Of a DNA stretch of 64,000 nt, positions 34,970 through 43,915 are shown piece after piece. The DNA comes from JASHPR01 sp963808705 (GTDB lineage Bacteria; Actinomycetota; Actinomycetes; Streptosporangiales; Streptosporangiaceae). A model generated the notes under the pieces. The model worked only from the letters and a program-made list of their open reading frames with translations, had not been told where the DNA came from and did no database searches. Each line of letters starts with the position of its first letter. Within the stretch, counting starts at the first letter, position 1. The stretch covers positions 558,001-622,000 of the forward strand of contig CAWEHB010000008.1 of assembly GCA_963808705.1 (NCBI GenBank), read 5' to 3'. Both the position numbers and the translations under genes were made by a program.

Positions 34970-35974
34970 CTAGGTGGCCGCCAGCAAGCCGACCCGGTCC
35001 CGGACGGTGGCCATGGTCGGGCCGGCCACCTGCCGGGCGCGCGCCGCGCCCTGGGCGAGCAGCCGGTCGAGCCCGGCCTCGTCGGCGAGCATCTTGCAGG
35101 TCCGCTCCCGGATCGGGGTGAACGCGTTCACCACCACCTCGGCCAGGTCCTTCTTGAGCGCCCCGTAGCCCGCGCCCGCGTACCGCTGCTCCAGGCTCGC
35201 CACGGTCTCCCCGGTCAGCGCCGAGTAGATCCGCAGCAGGTTGGTGATGCCCGGCTTGGCCTGCTCGTCGGCCCGGATCTCGCTGCCGGAGTCGGTCACC
35301 GCCCGGCTGATCTTCCTGCGGATCGACGCCGGGTCTTCGAGCACGTCGATGATGCCCTGCGGGGAGGACGTCGACTTGCCCATCTTCGCGGTCGGGTTGT
35401 CCAGGTCGGTGATCTTCGCGACCTCGGGCAGGATGTACGGGCGGGGTATTGCGAACGTCGGCCCGAACCTGTGGTTGAACCGCTGCGCCAGGTCCCGGGT
35501 CAGCTCCAGGTGCTGGCGCTGGTCCTCCCCGACGGGCACCTGGTCGGTCTGGTACAGCAGGATGTCGGCGGCCTGCAGGATCGGGTAGGTGAACAGGCCC
35601 ACGCTGGCCGCCTCGGCGCCGGCCCGGGCCGCCTTGTCCTTGAACTGGACCATCCGGCTGGCCTCGCCGAACCCGGTCTGGCAGCCGAGCACCCAGGCCA
35701 GCTCCGCGTGCTCGGGCACGTGGCTCTGCACGAAGACCGCGGCGCGGTCCGGGTCGAGGCCGGCGCCGAACAGCTGCGCGGCGGCGACCCTGGTCCGGCG
35801 GCGGAGCGCCAGCGGGTCGACGGGCACCGTGATCGCGTGCAGGTCGACGACGCAGTAGAAGGCATCGTAGGTGTCCTGCAGCGCCACCCACTGGCGCAGC
35901 GCGCCCAGGTAGTTGCCGAGGTGGAAGGAGTCGGCGGTGGGCTGGATGCCGGACAGCACTCGGGGTCGGGACAT
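34970..35974 (-). CDS. trpS: Tryptophan-tRNA ligase
   Basis: The 334-residue class Ic synthetase shows RVLSGIQPTADSFHLGNYLG (the HIGH-type signature is HLGN), FVQSHVPEHAELAWVLGC, LLYQTDQVPVGEDQRQHLEL (Trp/ATP pocket) and KMGKSTSSPQGIIDVLEDP (KMSKS loop). Length and motifs are normal for a bacterial TrpRS. It charges tRNA-Trp in the cytosol. Separated by about 70 bp from the next gene, with no tRNA or T-box leader visible. Confidence 0.96.
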   Translation of the reverse strand: MSRPRVLSGIQPTADSFHLGNYLGALRQWVALQDTYDAFYCVVDLHAITVPVDPLALRRRTRVAAAQLFGAGLDPDRAAVFVQSHVPEHAELAWVLGCQTGFGEASRMVQFKDKAARAGAEAASVGLFTYPILQAADILLYQTDQVPVGEDQRQHLELTRDLAQRFNHRFGPTFAIPRPYILPEVAKITDLDNPTAKMGKSTSSPQGIIDVLEDPASIRRKISRAVTDSGSEIRADEQAKPGITNLLRIYSALTGETVASLEQRYAGAGYGALKKDLAEVVVNAFTPIRERTCKMLADEAGLDRLLAQGAARARQVAGPTMATVRDRVGLLAAT

Positions 35975-36024
35975 GCCGGAAGTCTAGTGCGGCGCTGCCC
36001 CCGGAACCCCGGGAGGCGCGGGGC

Positions 36025-37770
36025 TCAGACGCCGACCACGCCGTTGTTGACGACCGGCACGATGTCGGGGGCGCCGAGCCTGATCGCGTCGGCGTCCTGG
36101 TCGGTCTCGGCGTCCTGCGAGGCCCGCTCGGCCCTGACCCGGGCCCGGTAGTTCTCGACCTCGCGGGCCACCTGCCGGGATCTCCACCGCATCGGCCCGG
36201 CCATGAGCGCGGCGGCCTCCCCGGCCACCGACAGCCCGCGGTCCCAGGTCTCGATGGACACGTGGGTCCGGCGCGCCAGCACGTCGTCCAGGTGCCGGGC
36301 GCCCTCGTGCGACGCGGCGTAGACGACCTCGGCGCGCAGGTAGTCGTCGGCGCCGGCCAGCGGCTTGCCCAGGCCGGGCTCGGCGGCGATCAGGCCGAGC
36401 ACCTCCCCGGTCAGCGAGCCGTACCGGTGCAGCAGGTGCTCGATCCGCGCCACGTGCAGGCCGGACGACCGCGCCAGCGAGTACCTGGCGTTCCACAGCG
36501 CGACGTAGCCGTCGGCGCCGACCAGCGGCACCACGTCGGTGCAGGAGGGCGCCACCCGCCCGTTCAGGCCGTGCGCCACCGCGTCCACCGCGTCCCGCGC
36601 CATCAGCCGGTAGGTGGTGTACTTGCCGCCCGCGATCATCACCAGGCCCGGCACCGGATGGGCGACCGTGTGCTCGCGCGACAGCTTCGAGGTCGACTCG
36701 GACTCGCCGGCCAGCAGCGGCCGCAGCCCGGCGTAGACGCCCTCGACATCATCCCTGGTCAGCGGCACCGCGAGGATCCGGTTGAGCTGCCCGAGCACGT
36801 AGTCGATGTCGGCCCGGCTCGCGGCCGGGTGCGCCTTGTCCAGGGACCAGTCGGTGTCGGTGGTACCGATGATCCAGTGCCGTCCCCACGGGATGACGAA
36901 CAGGACGCTGAACGGGGTGCGCAGGATGATCCCGCTGCCGGACTGGATCCGGTCCCGGGGCACGACCAGGTGCACGCCCTTGGACGCGCGGACGTTGATG
37001 ATGCCGCGGCCGCCGACCATGGCCTGGGTCTCGTCGGTCCACACACCGGTCGCGTTGACCACCTGCTGCGCCCGGATCTCCAGCCCGGCCCCCGACTCCA
37101 GGTCGACGGCGCGCACGCCGGTCACCCGCTCGCCCTCGCGCAGGAACCCGGTCACCTGGGTGCGCGACGCCGCGTGCGCGCCATACCCGGCGGCGGTCCT
37201 GACCAGCATCATCACGTAGCGGGCGTCGTCCACCTGCGCGTCCCAGTAGACCAGCGCGCCGGTGAGGGCCGACCGCTTCAGCGCGGGCGCCACCCGCAGC
37301 GCCCCGCGCCTGGTCAGCTGGCGGTGCCGGGGCAGGCCCCGGGTCTGCCCGAGCGAGAGCCCGAGCAGGTCGTAGGCGCTGACCCCGGCCCCGACGTAGG
37401 CGCGCTCCCAGGCGTGATGGGTGAACGGGAACAAGAACGAGACCGGGTGCACCAGGTGCGGCGCGATCCGCTGCAGCAGCAGCGAGCGCTCCCCCAGCGC
37501 CTCCCGGACCAGGCCGACGTTGAGCTGCTCCAGGTAGCGCAGGCCGCCGTGGATGAGCTTGCTCGACCGCGACGACGTCCCCGAGCCGAAGTCCCGCGCC
37601 TCCACCAGGCCGACGGACAGCCCGCGGGTGGCCGCGTCCAGGGCCACGCCCGCGCCGACCACCCCGCCGCCGACGACCAGGACCTGATGCTCGGTCTCCG
37701 CGAGCCCGGCGAGCGCGGCGGCCCGCTCGGCGGGTCCCAGCCTCGCCGTCACGCCCGCCCCAGCCATCAC
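36025..37770 (-). CDS. glpD: Glycerol-3-phosphate dehydrogenase/oxidase (FAD, GlpD)
   Basis: The 581-residue flavoenzyme has VLVVGGGVVGAGVALDAATR (FAD dinucleotide fold), GTSSRSSKLIHGGLRYLEQL (GlpD signature), VVNATGVWTDET, FVIPWGRHWIIGTTDTDW, and the C-terminal helical cap ARHLDDVLARRTHVSIETWD, SLAGEAAALMAGPM-type sequence. It oxidises glycerol 3-phosphate to DHAP and passes electrons to quinone at the membrane. No glpF/glpK neighbours occur, so it is a stand-alone respiratory/lipid-glycerol gene here. The last residues (VPVVNNGVVGV) differ between relatives. Confidence 0.95.
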   Translation of the reverse strand: MMAGAGVTARLGPAERAAALAGLAETEHQVLVVGGGVVGAGVALDAATRGLSVGLVEARDFGSGTSSRSSKLIHGGLRYLEQLNVGLVREALGERSLLLQRIAPHLVHPVSFLFPFTHHAWERAYVGAGVSAYDLLGLSLGQTRGLPRHRQLTRRGALRVAPALKRSALTGALVYWDAQVDDARYVMMLVRTAAGYGAHAASRTQVTGFLREGERVTGVRAVDLESGAGLEIRAQQVVNATGVWTDETQAMVGGRGIINVRASKGVHLVVPRDRIQSGSGIILRTPFSVLFVIPWGRHWIIGTTDTDWSLDKAHPAASRADIDYVLGQLNRILAVPLTRDDVEGVYAGLRPLLAGESESTSKLSREHTVAHPVPGLVMIAGGKYTTYRLMARDAVDAVAHGLNGRVAPSCTDVVPLVGADGYVALWNARYSLARSSGLHVARIEHLLHRYGSLTGEVLGLIAAEPGLGKPLAGADDYLRAEVVYAASHEGARHLDDVLARRTHVSIETWDRGLSVAGEAAALMAGPMRWRSRQVAREVENYRARVRAERASQDAETDQDADAIRLGAPDIVPVVNNGVVGV

Positions 37771-37804
37771 GTTCTGAACCTACCGGGCGCGGTCGCCGGT
37801 CGCC

Positions 37805-38953
37805 TCAGCCGGCGCGCCCCGCCGCGCCCGGGCGGCGCGGCTCGCTGGGCGTCACCACGACCTCGACCCGCTGGAATTCCTTCAGGTCCGAGTAGCCGGA
37901 TGTCGCCATGGTCTTGCGCAGCGCCCCCATCAGGTTCATCGACCCGTCGGCCATGCTCGACGGGCCGTGCAAGATCTGCTCCAGGGTGCCGATCGTGCCG
38001 ACGTGCACCCGCGCGCCGCGCGGCAGGTCGGGATGGTGCGCCTCGCTGCCCCAGTGATACCCGCGGCCGGGGGCCTGGGCGGCGCGGGCGAACGGCGAGC
38101 CGACCATCACCGCGTCCGCGCCGAGGGCCAGGGCCTTCGCGATGTCGCCGCTGCGGCTCATCCCGCCGTCCGCGATCACGTGCACGTAGCGGCCGCCGGA
38201 CTCGTCCAGGTAGTCGCGGCGGGCCGCGGCCACGTCGGCGATCGTGGTGGCCATCGGCACCGCGACGCCGAGCACCGCCGCCGTGGTATGGCCCGCCCCG
38301 CCGCCGAACCCGGCCAGGACCCCGGCCGCCCCGGTCCGCATCAGGTGCAGCGCGGCGGTGTAGGTGGCGCAGCCGCCCACGATGACCGGGATGTCGAGCT
38401 CGTAGATGAACTGCTTGAGGTTGAGCGGCTCGGCCTGGCCGGAGACGTGCTCGGCCGACACCGTCGTGCCGCGGATCACGAAGATGTCGGCCCCGGCGTC
38501 GAGGACCGCCTTGTGGTAGCGGACGGTCCGCTGCGGCGACAGCCGCGCGGCGGTCGTCACCCCGGTGGCCTTGATCTCCTCGATCCTGCGCCCGATCAGG
38601 TCCTCGGAGATCGGCTCGGCGTAGATCTCCTGCAGCCGCCGGGTGGCCGCCTCATCGTCGAGCCCGGCCACCTCGGCCAGCAGCGGCTCCGGGTCGGCGA
38701 ACCTGGTCCACAGGCCCTCGAGGTCGAGCACGGCCAGGCCGCCGAGACGGCCTATCTCCGCGGCCGTCGCGGGCGAGACCACGCTGTCCATCGGCGCGAC
38801 CGCCAGCGGCAGCTCGAACCGGTAGGCGTCGATCTGCCAGGCGATCGACACCTCCTCCGGGTGCCGGGTGCGGCGCGACGGCACGATGCCGATCTCGTCC
38901 AGCGCGTAGGCGCGGCGGCCGCTCTTGCCGCGCCCGATCTCCACCTGGGTCAC
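37805..38953 (-). CDS. guaB3: GuaB3 family IMP dehydrogenase-related protein
   Basis: Start taken at GTG 38953 (VTQVEIGRGKSGRRAYALDE), giving 382 residues; the longer in-frame reading is antisense-like noise. Compared with IMPDH it has no CBS pair. The barrel shows PLAVAPMDSVVSPATAAEIG, AGADIFVIRGTTVSAEHVSG, VIVGGCATYTAALHLMRTGA and VIADGGMSRSGDIAKALALG. Actinomycetes carry GuaB3 beside GuaB; its activity is reported as GMP-reductase-like in some species but is not settled in general. It follows guaB after a short G-rich spacer. Confidence 0.9.
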   Translation of the reverse strand: MTQVEIGRGKSGRRAYALDEIGIVPSRRTRHPEEVSIAWQIDAYRFELPLAVAPMDSVVSPATAAEIGRLGGLAVLDLEGLWTRFADPEPLLAEVAGLDDEAATRRLQEIYAEPISEDLIGRRIEEIKATGVTTAARLSPQRTVRYHKAVLDAGADIFVIRGTTVSAEHVSGQAEPLNLKQFIYELDIPVIVGGCATYTAALHLMRTGAAGVLAGFGGGAGHTTAAVLGVAVPMATTIADVAAARRDYLDESGGRYVHVIADGGMSRSGDIAKALALGADAVMVGSPFARAAQAPGRGYHWGSEAHHPDLPRGARVHVGTIGTLEQILHGPSSMADGSMNLMGALRKTMATSGYSDLKEFQRVEVVVTPSEPRRPGAAGRAG

Positions 38954-38958
38954 GTGCG

Positions 38959-38989
38959 CCCCCACCCCCCACCCGCCTCCCCCTTCACC
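38959..38989 (-). repeat. G-rich intergenic repeat spanning the guaB stop
   Basis: Minus strand: CCGG, the guaB stop TGA, then AGGGGGAGGCGGGTGGGG and more G. Same family as 18788-18832 and 49171-49319. It forms the whole guaB-guaB3 spacer. Confidence 0.6.
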
Positions 38990-40505
38990 GGCCCACCCCG
39001 CCGTAGTTCGGCGCCTCGGCCACGATCTGGATGTCGTGCGGGTGGCTCTCGGCCAGCCCGGCGCCGGTGATCTGGGTGAACCGCGCTTCCTGCAGCTCCG
39101 CGATGGTGCGCGCGCCGACGAACCCCATGGCCGCCCGCAGCCCTCCGACGAGCTGGTCGGCCACCGCGGCCAGCGGGCCGCGGTAGGGCACCCGGCCTTC
39201 GACGCCCTGCGGCACCAGCTTGTCCTCGCGCAGCACGTCATCCTGGAAGTACCGGTCCTTCGAGAAGGACCCGCCGCGCTCGGTGTTGCGCATCGCCCCG
39301 AGCGAGCCCATCCCCCGGTACAGCTTGTACTGCTCGCCCTGGATGACGACCATCTCGCCGGGGCCTTCCTCGCACCCGGCCAGCAGCCCGCCCAGCATCA
39401 CGGTGTCGGCTCCGGCCGCGATCGCCTTGGCGATGTCGCCGGAGTACTGCAGGCCGCCGTCCCCGATGACCGGAACGTGAGCGGCGCGGGCCGCCTGGGC
39501 CGCCTCGTAGATCGCGGTGACCTGCGGCACGCCAACGCCGGCCACCACCCGGGTGGTGCAGATCGACCCCGGCCCGACGCCGACCTTCACCGCGTCGGCG
39601 CCGGCGTCGATGAGGGCCTGGGCGCCGGCCCGCGTGGCGACGTTACCGCCGATGACGTCGACCGACACGTTGGCCTTGACCTGCGTGATCATGTCGATGA
39701 CCGCCTGGGCGTGGCCGTGCGAGGTGTCCACGACCAGGAAGTCGGCGCCGGCCTCGGTGAGGGCCTGCGCGCGGCGCTTGGCGTCCTCCCCCACGCCCAC
39801 GGCCGCGCCGACCACGAGCCGCCCGCCCGGGTCCTTCGTGGCGCTGGGGAATCTCTCGCTCTTGGCGAAGTCCTTGACCGTGATCAGGCCGCGCAGCCGC
39901 CCGGCCGCGTCGACCAGCGGCAGCTTCTCGACCTTGTGCCGGGCCAGCAGCCGCAGCGCCTCCTCGGGCGGCACCCCGACCGGCGCGGTCACCAGCGGCA
40001 TCGGCGTCATCACGTCCGCGACGCGGCGCTGGTGGTCGGTCTCGAAGCGGACGTCACGGTTGGTGACGATTCCGAGCAACGTGCCCCCGGCGCCGGTCAC
40101 CGGCACCCCGGAGATCCGGTACCGGGCGCACAACTGCTCGACGTCGGCGACGGTCGCGTCGGGGCCGCAGGTCACCGGATTGGTGATCATGCCCGCCTCG
40201 GACCGTTTCACCATGTCGACCTGCTGCGCCTGGTCCTCCACGGACAGGTTGCGGTGCAGGACCCCGGCGCCGCCGTGGCGGGCCATGGCTACCGCCATCC
40301 GCGCCTCGGTGACGGTATCCATGGCCGCGGAAACCAGCGGCACCCGCAGCATGATGTGACGGCTCAGCGCGGCGGCGGTGTCGGCCTCGCTCGGCATGAT
40401 GGCCGAGCGGGCGGGCAGCAGGAGCACGTCGTCGAAGGTCAGGGCCGGCGGGGCGAACTTGGCGGCGTCGGTCATGTCATCTTCCGGCTGCTCGGTTCTG
40501 GCCAT
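38985..40505 (-). CDS. guaB: IMP dehydrogenase
   Basis: The 506-residue barrel oxidises IMP to XMP with NAD. Seen: FDDVLLLPARS, PLVSAAMDTVTEARMAVAMA, the CBS pair about residues 105-215 (ARYRISGVPVTGAGGTLLGI, DVMTPMPLVTAPVGV, LLARHKVEKLPLVDAAGRLR), ADFLVVDTSHGHAQAVIDMI, the Cys loop GVGPGSICTTRVVAGVGVPQ, VIGDGGLQYSGDIAKAIAAG and the flap YRGMGSLGAM. All catalytic parts are intact. It is separated from groEL by a strong hairpin terminator; guaB3 follows downstream. Confidence 0.97.
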   Translation of the reverse strand: MARTEQPEDDMTDAAKFAPPALTFDDVLLLPARSAIMPSEADTAAALSRHIMLRVPLVSAAMDTVTEARMAVAMARHGGAGVLHRNLSVEDQAQQVDMVKRSEAGMITNPVTCGPDATVADVEQLCARYRISGVPVTGAGGTLLGIVTNRDVRFETDHQRRVADVMTPMPLVTAPVGVPPEEALRLLARHKVEKLPLVDAAGRLRGLITVKDFAKSERFPSATKDPGGRLVVGAAVGVGEDAKRRAQALTEAGADFLVVDTSHGHAQAVIDMITQVKANVSVDVIGGNVATRAGAQALIDAGADAVKVGVGPGSICTTRVVAGVGVPQVTAIYEAAQAARAAHVPVIGDGGLQYSGDIAKAIAAGADTVMLGGLLAGCEEGPGEMVVIQGEQYKLYRGMGSLGAMRNTERGGSFSKDRYFQDDVLREDKLVPQGVEGRVPYRGPLAAVADQLVGGLRAAMGFVGARTIAELQEARFTQITGAGLAESHPHDIQIVAEAPNYGGVGR

Positions 40506-40578
40506 GTCTCATCCTAGTGACATCGGCACCGGCCGGGCCCGTACCAGGGCCGTACCAGGGCCGGGCCTCGCGAGCAAA

Positions 40579-40623
40579 CCGGCGGGCACGCCACCGCGAT
40601 GTGAGCGGTGGCGTGCCCGCCGG
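40579..40623 (-). terminator. Strong intrinsic terminator after groEL
   Basis: A perfect 19-bp stem (40579-40597 with 40605-40623; core GGGCACGCCACCGC) with a 7-nt loop GATGTGA. On the minus strand it is followed by TTTG. It closes the groES-groEL transcript and separates it from guaB. Confidence 0.85.
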
Positions 40624-40624
40624 C

Positions 40625-40708
40625 CTGGCCCCGTGCGACTGGCCCCGTGCGACTGGCCCCGTGCGACTGGCCCCGTGCGACTGGCCCAGTGCGACTGGCT
40701 CAGTGCGA
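40625..40708. repeat. Six tandem 14-bp units at the 3' end of groEL
   Basis: Four perfect CTGGCCCCGTGCGA units (40625-40680), then CTGGCCCAGTGCGA and CTGGCTCAGTGCGA (to 40708). The last unit contains the groEL stop codon (40700-40702) and the codons for the final His-Ser-His. The repeat seems to have grown outwards from the gene end. Confidence 0.85.
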
Positions 40709-42313
40709 GTGGCCGTGACCGTGGCCGTTGGCGGCGGCCTCGGGCTCGGGCTTGTCCGTGACCAGGACCTCGGTGGTCAGCAGCATCCCGGCGATCGACG
40801 CCGCGTTCTGCACCGCCGAGCGGGTCACCTTGACCGGGTCGATCACGCCCTGCGCCATCAGGTCGCCGTACTCACCGGTCGCGGCGTTGTACCCGTGGCC
40901 CGGCGGGAGGTCGGCGATCGCGGCGACGACCACGCCGCCTTCCGCGCCCGCGTTGTCCGCGATCCACCGGGCCGGGGCCTCGAGCGCCCGCTGTACGACC
41001 CGCACCCCGGTCGCCTCGTCGCCGGACTTCCCGAGGTCGCCGAGGCCGGCCGCGATCTGCACGAGCGCGCTGCCGCCGCCGGGGATGATGCCCTCCTCGA
41101 TCGCGGCCCGGGTGGCCGAGATCGCGTCCTCGAGCCGGTGCTTCTTCTCCTTCAGCTCGACCTCGGTGGCCGCGCCCGCCCGGAGCACGGCCACGCCGCC
41201 GGACAGCTTCGCCACCCGCTCCTGCAGCTTCTCGCGGTCCCAGTCGGAGTCCGAGTTCTCGATCTCGGCGCGCAGCTGGCGGATCCGGTCGTCGATCGCG
41301 GCCTGGTCACCGTCTCCGTCCACGATCGTGGTGGTGTCCTTGGTCACCACCACGCGGCGGGCGTGGCCCAGCGTCTCCAGGCCGACGTTCTCCAGCTTGA
41401 GCCCGACCTCCTCGCTGACCACGTTGCCGCCGGTCAGCACGGCCATGTCCTCGAGCATCGCCTTCCGCCGGTCGCCGAAGCCGGGCGCCTTCACGGCGGC
41501 CACGGCCAGCAGGCCGCGGATCTTGTTGACGACCAGCGTCGACAGGGCCTCGCCGTCCACGTCCTCGGCGATCACCAGCAGCGGCCTCTTGCCCTGCGCG
41601 ACCTGCTCGAGCAGCGGCAGGAAGTCCGCCATCGACGAGATCTTGCCGCCGTGCAGCAGCACGTAGGCGTCCTCGAGGACGGCCTCCATCCGGTCCTGGT
41701 CGGTGATGAAGTACGCGGAGATGTACCCCTTGTCGAACTGCATGCCCTCGGTGAACTCGATCTCGAGCCCCATCGTGGGCGACTCCTCGACGGTGATCAC
41801 GCCGTCCTTGCCGACCTTGTCGAACGCCTCGGCGATGATGTCGCCAATCTTCGGGTCCTGCGCGGACACCGTGGCCACGTTGGCGATCTCGCTCTGCTCC
41901 TGCACCTCGCGGGCGGACTTGAGCAGGGCCTCGGACACCGCGGCCGCCGCGGCGTCGACCCCGCGCTTGAGCGCCATCGGGTTGGCCCCGGCGCTGACCG
42001 AGCGCAGCCCTTCGTGGACCATTGCCTGGGCCAGCACGGTCGCCGTCGTGGTGCCGTCGCCGGCCACGTCGTTCGTCTTGGTGGCGACCTCCTTGGCGAG
42101 CTGAGCGCCCAGGTTCTCGTGCGGGTCCTCCAGCTCGACCTCACGCGCGACGGTCACGCCGTCGTTGGTGATGGTCGGGGCGCCCCACTTCTTGTCGATG
42201 ACGACGTTGCGGCCCTTGGGGCCCAGCGTCACCTTGACGGCGTCCGCGAGGCGGTTGACTCCGCGCTCCAGCGCCCGCCGTGCGTCCTCGTCGAACTCCA
42301 AGCTCTTGGCCAT
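40700..42313 (-). CDS. groEL: Chaperonin GroEL (His-rich-tail GroEL1 type)
   Basis: Start at ATG 42313 (MAKSLEFDEDARRALERGVN); the upstream in-frame extension is unlikely. The 537-residue chaperonin has VTLGPKGRNVVIDKKWG, NDVAGDGTTTATVLAQAMVH (ATP Asp), GYISAYFITD, and VEEGIIPGGGSAL-type sequence near residue 415. The C-terminal tail reads NGHGHGHSH instead of the GGM repeats of ordinary GroELs, the mark of the actinobacterial GroEL1 encoded next to groES. It refolds proteins in the cytosol. The operon is preceded by a CIRCE site, so HrcA control is likely. A second groEL is expected elsewhere. Confidence 0.96.
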   Translation of the reverse strand: MAKSLEFDEDARRALERGVNRLADAVKVTLGPKGRNVVIDKKWGAPTITNDGVTVAREVELEDPHENLGAQLAKEVATKTNDVAGDGTTTATVLAQAMVHEGLRSVSAGANPMALKRGVDAAAAAVSEALLKSAREVQEQSEIANVATVSAQDPKIGDIIAEAFDKVGKDGVITVEESPTMGLEIEFTEGMQFDKGYISAYFITDQDRMEAVLEDAYVLLHGGKISSMADFLPLLEQVAQGKRPLLVIAEDVDGEALSTLVVNKIRGLLAVAAVKAPGFGDRRKAMLEDMAVLTGGNVVSEEVGLKLENVGLETLGHARRVVVTKDTTTIVDGDGDQAAIDDRIRQLRAEIENSDSDWDREKLQERVAKLSGGVAVLRAGAATEVELKEKKHRLEDAISATRAAIEEGIIPGGGSALVQIAAGLGDLGKSGDEATGVRVVQRALEAPARWIADNAGAEGGVVVAAIADLPPGHGYNAATGEYGDLMAQGVIDPVKVTRSAVQNAASIAGMLLTTEVLVTDKPEPEAAANGHGHGHSH

Positions 42314-42365
42314 GAGTACCTCATACTTACGTTTGCGTGTGGTGGCTTGCTGCTGCGTCATGCTG

Positions 42366-42401
42366 CCGCCCCGGGCCCGCCTGTCGGCCGGCCCGGGGCG
42401 G
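42366..42401 (-). promoter_or_regulatory. Hairpin between groES and groEL
   Basis: A 12-bp stem: CCGCCCCGGGCC (42366-42377) pairs with 42390-42401 around a 12-nt loop, in the 102-bp groES-groEL gap. It may be an RNA-processing or partial-termination structure setting different GroES and GroEL levels. Confidence 0.5.
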
Positions 42402-42415
42402 GGTGAAACCGCTCG

Positions 42416-42727
42416 TTACTTCTCGATGACGGCGAGCACGTCGCGGGCGGAGAGCACCAGGTACTCCTCGCCGGAGTACTTGACCTCGGTGCCGCCGTAC
42501 TTGCTGTACAGCACGACGTCACCGACCTTCACGTCCATCGGGACGCGCTTGGCGCCCGCGTCATCGAACCGGCCCGGGCCGACCGCAAGGACCTCGCCCT
42601 CCTGGGGCTTCTCCTTGGCGGTGTCCGGGATGACCAGGCCGGACGCGGTGGTCTGCTCGGCTTCGAGCGGACGGACCACGATCCGGTCTTCCAGCGGCTT
42701 GAGAACAACCTTGGTGGCGGTCGTCAC
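42416..42727 (-). CDS. groES: Co-chaperonin GroES
   Basis: The 103-residue co-chaperonin starts at GTG 42727 with GGAGGGGGAGG upstream. Motifs: VVLKPLEDRIVVRPLEAEQT, SGLVIPDTAKEKPQEGEVLA (mobile loop), VKVGDVVLYSKYGGTEVKYS and YLVLSARDVLAVIEK. It caps the GroEL ring. First gene of the CIRCE-controlled operon. Confidence 0.97.
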   Translation of the reverse strand: MTTATKVVLKPLEDRIVVRPLEAEQTTASGLVIPDTAKEKPQEGEVLAVGPGRFDDAGAKRVPMDVKVGDVVLYSKYGGTEVKYSGEEYLVLSARDVLAVIEK

Positions 42728-42820
42728 GATCTGACCTCCCCCTCCGGAAAGGGCTAGCTGTTGTTAGAGAGGGCGACCATGGCGGCCTGCCGTCGCGGGT
42801 GCCAGACCAGCCTCGTCGCA

Positions 42821-42847
42821 TTAGCACTCTACTATGGAGAGTGCCAG
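42821..42847 (-). promoter_or_regulatory. CIRCE operator (HrcA binding site) of groES-groEL
   Basis: TTAGCACTC, nine bases, GAGTGCCAG at 42821-42847. The left arm is the consensus and the right arm matches GAGTGC then CAG instead of TAA. It lies about 95 bases upstream of the groES start and just after tsaD, as in other actinomycetes. Confidence 0.92.
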
Positions 42848-42856
42848 ATCCGAACA

Positions 42857-43915
42857 TTATCCGGACCAGGCTGCCCCGTCAACCTGGCCCGCCACGACGC
42901 TGGTCACCGGCATCGAGGAGTCGGCCGGGAATTCCGGCGGCGACGGCGGCACATCCCGGCTCAGCAGCTCGGCGCCCAGCGCGGCCACCATGGCCCCGTT
43001 GTCCGTGCACAGACCGGGCCGGGGCACCCGCAGCCGGATGCCCGCCGCCTCGCAGCGCTGCCGCGCGAGCGCCCGCAGCCGCGAGTTGGCCGCCACCCCG
43101 CCGCCGATCACCAGCTGATCGACGCCACTGGCCCGGCAGGCGGCCACCGCCTTGCGGGTCAGCACGTCCGCGACCGCCTCCTGGAACGAGGCCGCGACGT
43201 CGGCCACGGGTACCGGAAGGCCGGCCGCCTCGCGGGCCTCGACCCAGCGCGCCACCGCGGTCTTCAGCCCGGAGAACGAGAAGTCGAAGGTCTGGTCCCG
43301 GTACTTGCCCCGGGGGAACGGGATGGCGGCCGGGTCGCCGGCCGCCGCCGCGGCGTCGATCGGCGGCCCGCCGGGGAAGGGCATCCCGAGCAGCCGGGCC
43401 ACCTTGTCGTAGGCCTCGCCCGCCGCATCGTCGATCGTGGCCCCCAGCGGCACCAGGCGGCCCGGCAGGCCGGCCAGCAGTAGCAGCGAGGAGTGCCCGC
43501 CGGAGACCAGCAAGGCGACCGCGGGAAGCTCCAGGGGGCCGTGCTCGAGCTGGTCCACGGCAATGTGCGCGGCGAGGTGATTGACCCCGTACAGCGGCTT
43601 GCCGAGCGCCAGGGCGTAGGCCTTGGCCGCGCACACCCCGACCAGGAGCGCGCCGGCCAGGCCAGGGCCCGCGGTGACCGCGATCGCGTCCACGTCGGCC
43701 AGCTTGGCCCCGGCCGCGGCCAGCGCCCGGTCCACGGCGGGGACCATGGCCTCCAGGTGCGCCCGGCTGGCCACCTCGGGGACCACGCCGCCGAACCTGG
43801 CGTGCTCATCGACGCTGGAGGCGACCGCGTCGGCCAGCAGCTCGTGCCCGCGGACCAGGCCGGCCCCGGTCTCGTCGCACGAGGTCTCGATGCCGAGCAC
43901 GAGCGGGGCGGTCAT
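42857..43915 (-). CDS. tsaD: tRNA N6-threonylcarbamoyladenosine transferase TsaD
   Basis: The 352-residue ASKHA protein starts at ATG 43915, overlapping the rimI stop. Seen: LVLGIETSCDETGAGLV, NHLAAHIAVDQ (metal His pair), ALLVSGGHSSLLLLAGLPG, IDDAAGEAYDKVARLLGMPF and VIGGGVAANSRLRALARQR. With TsaB and TsaE it attaches threonylcarbamoyl to A37 of ANN-decoding tRNAs. The conserved order tsaB, rimI, tsaD is complete here, and a chaperonin operon follows after the CIRCE site. Confidence 0.96.
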   Translation of the reverse strand: MTAPLVLGIETSCDETGAGLVRGHELLADAVASSVDEHARFGGVVPEVASRAHLEAMVPAVDRALAAAGAKLADVDAIAVTAGPGLAGALLVGVCAAKAYALALGKPLYGVNHLAAHIAVDQLEHGPLELPAVALLVSGGHSSLLLLAGLPGRLVPLGATIDDAAGEAYDKVARLLGMPFPGGPPIDAAAAAGDPAAIPFPRGKYRDQTFDFSFSGLKTAVARWVEAREAAGLPVPVADVAASFQEAVADVLTRKAVAACRASGVDQLVIGGGVAANSRLRALARQRCEAAGIRLRVPRPGLCTDNGAMVAALGAELLSRDVPPSPPEFPADSSMPVTSVVAGQVDGAAWSG

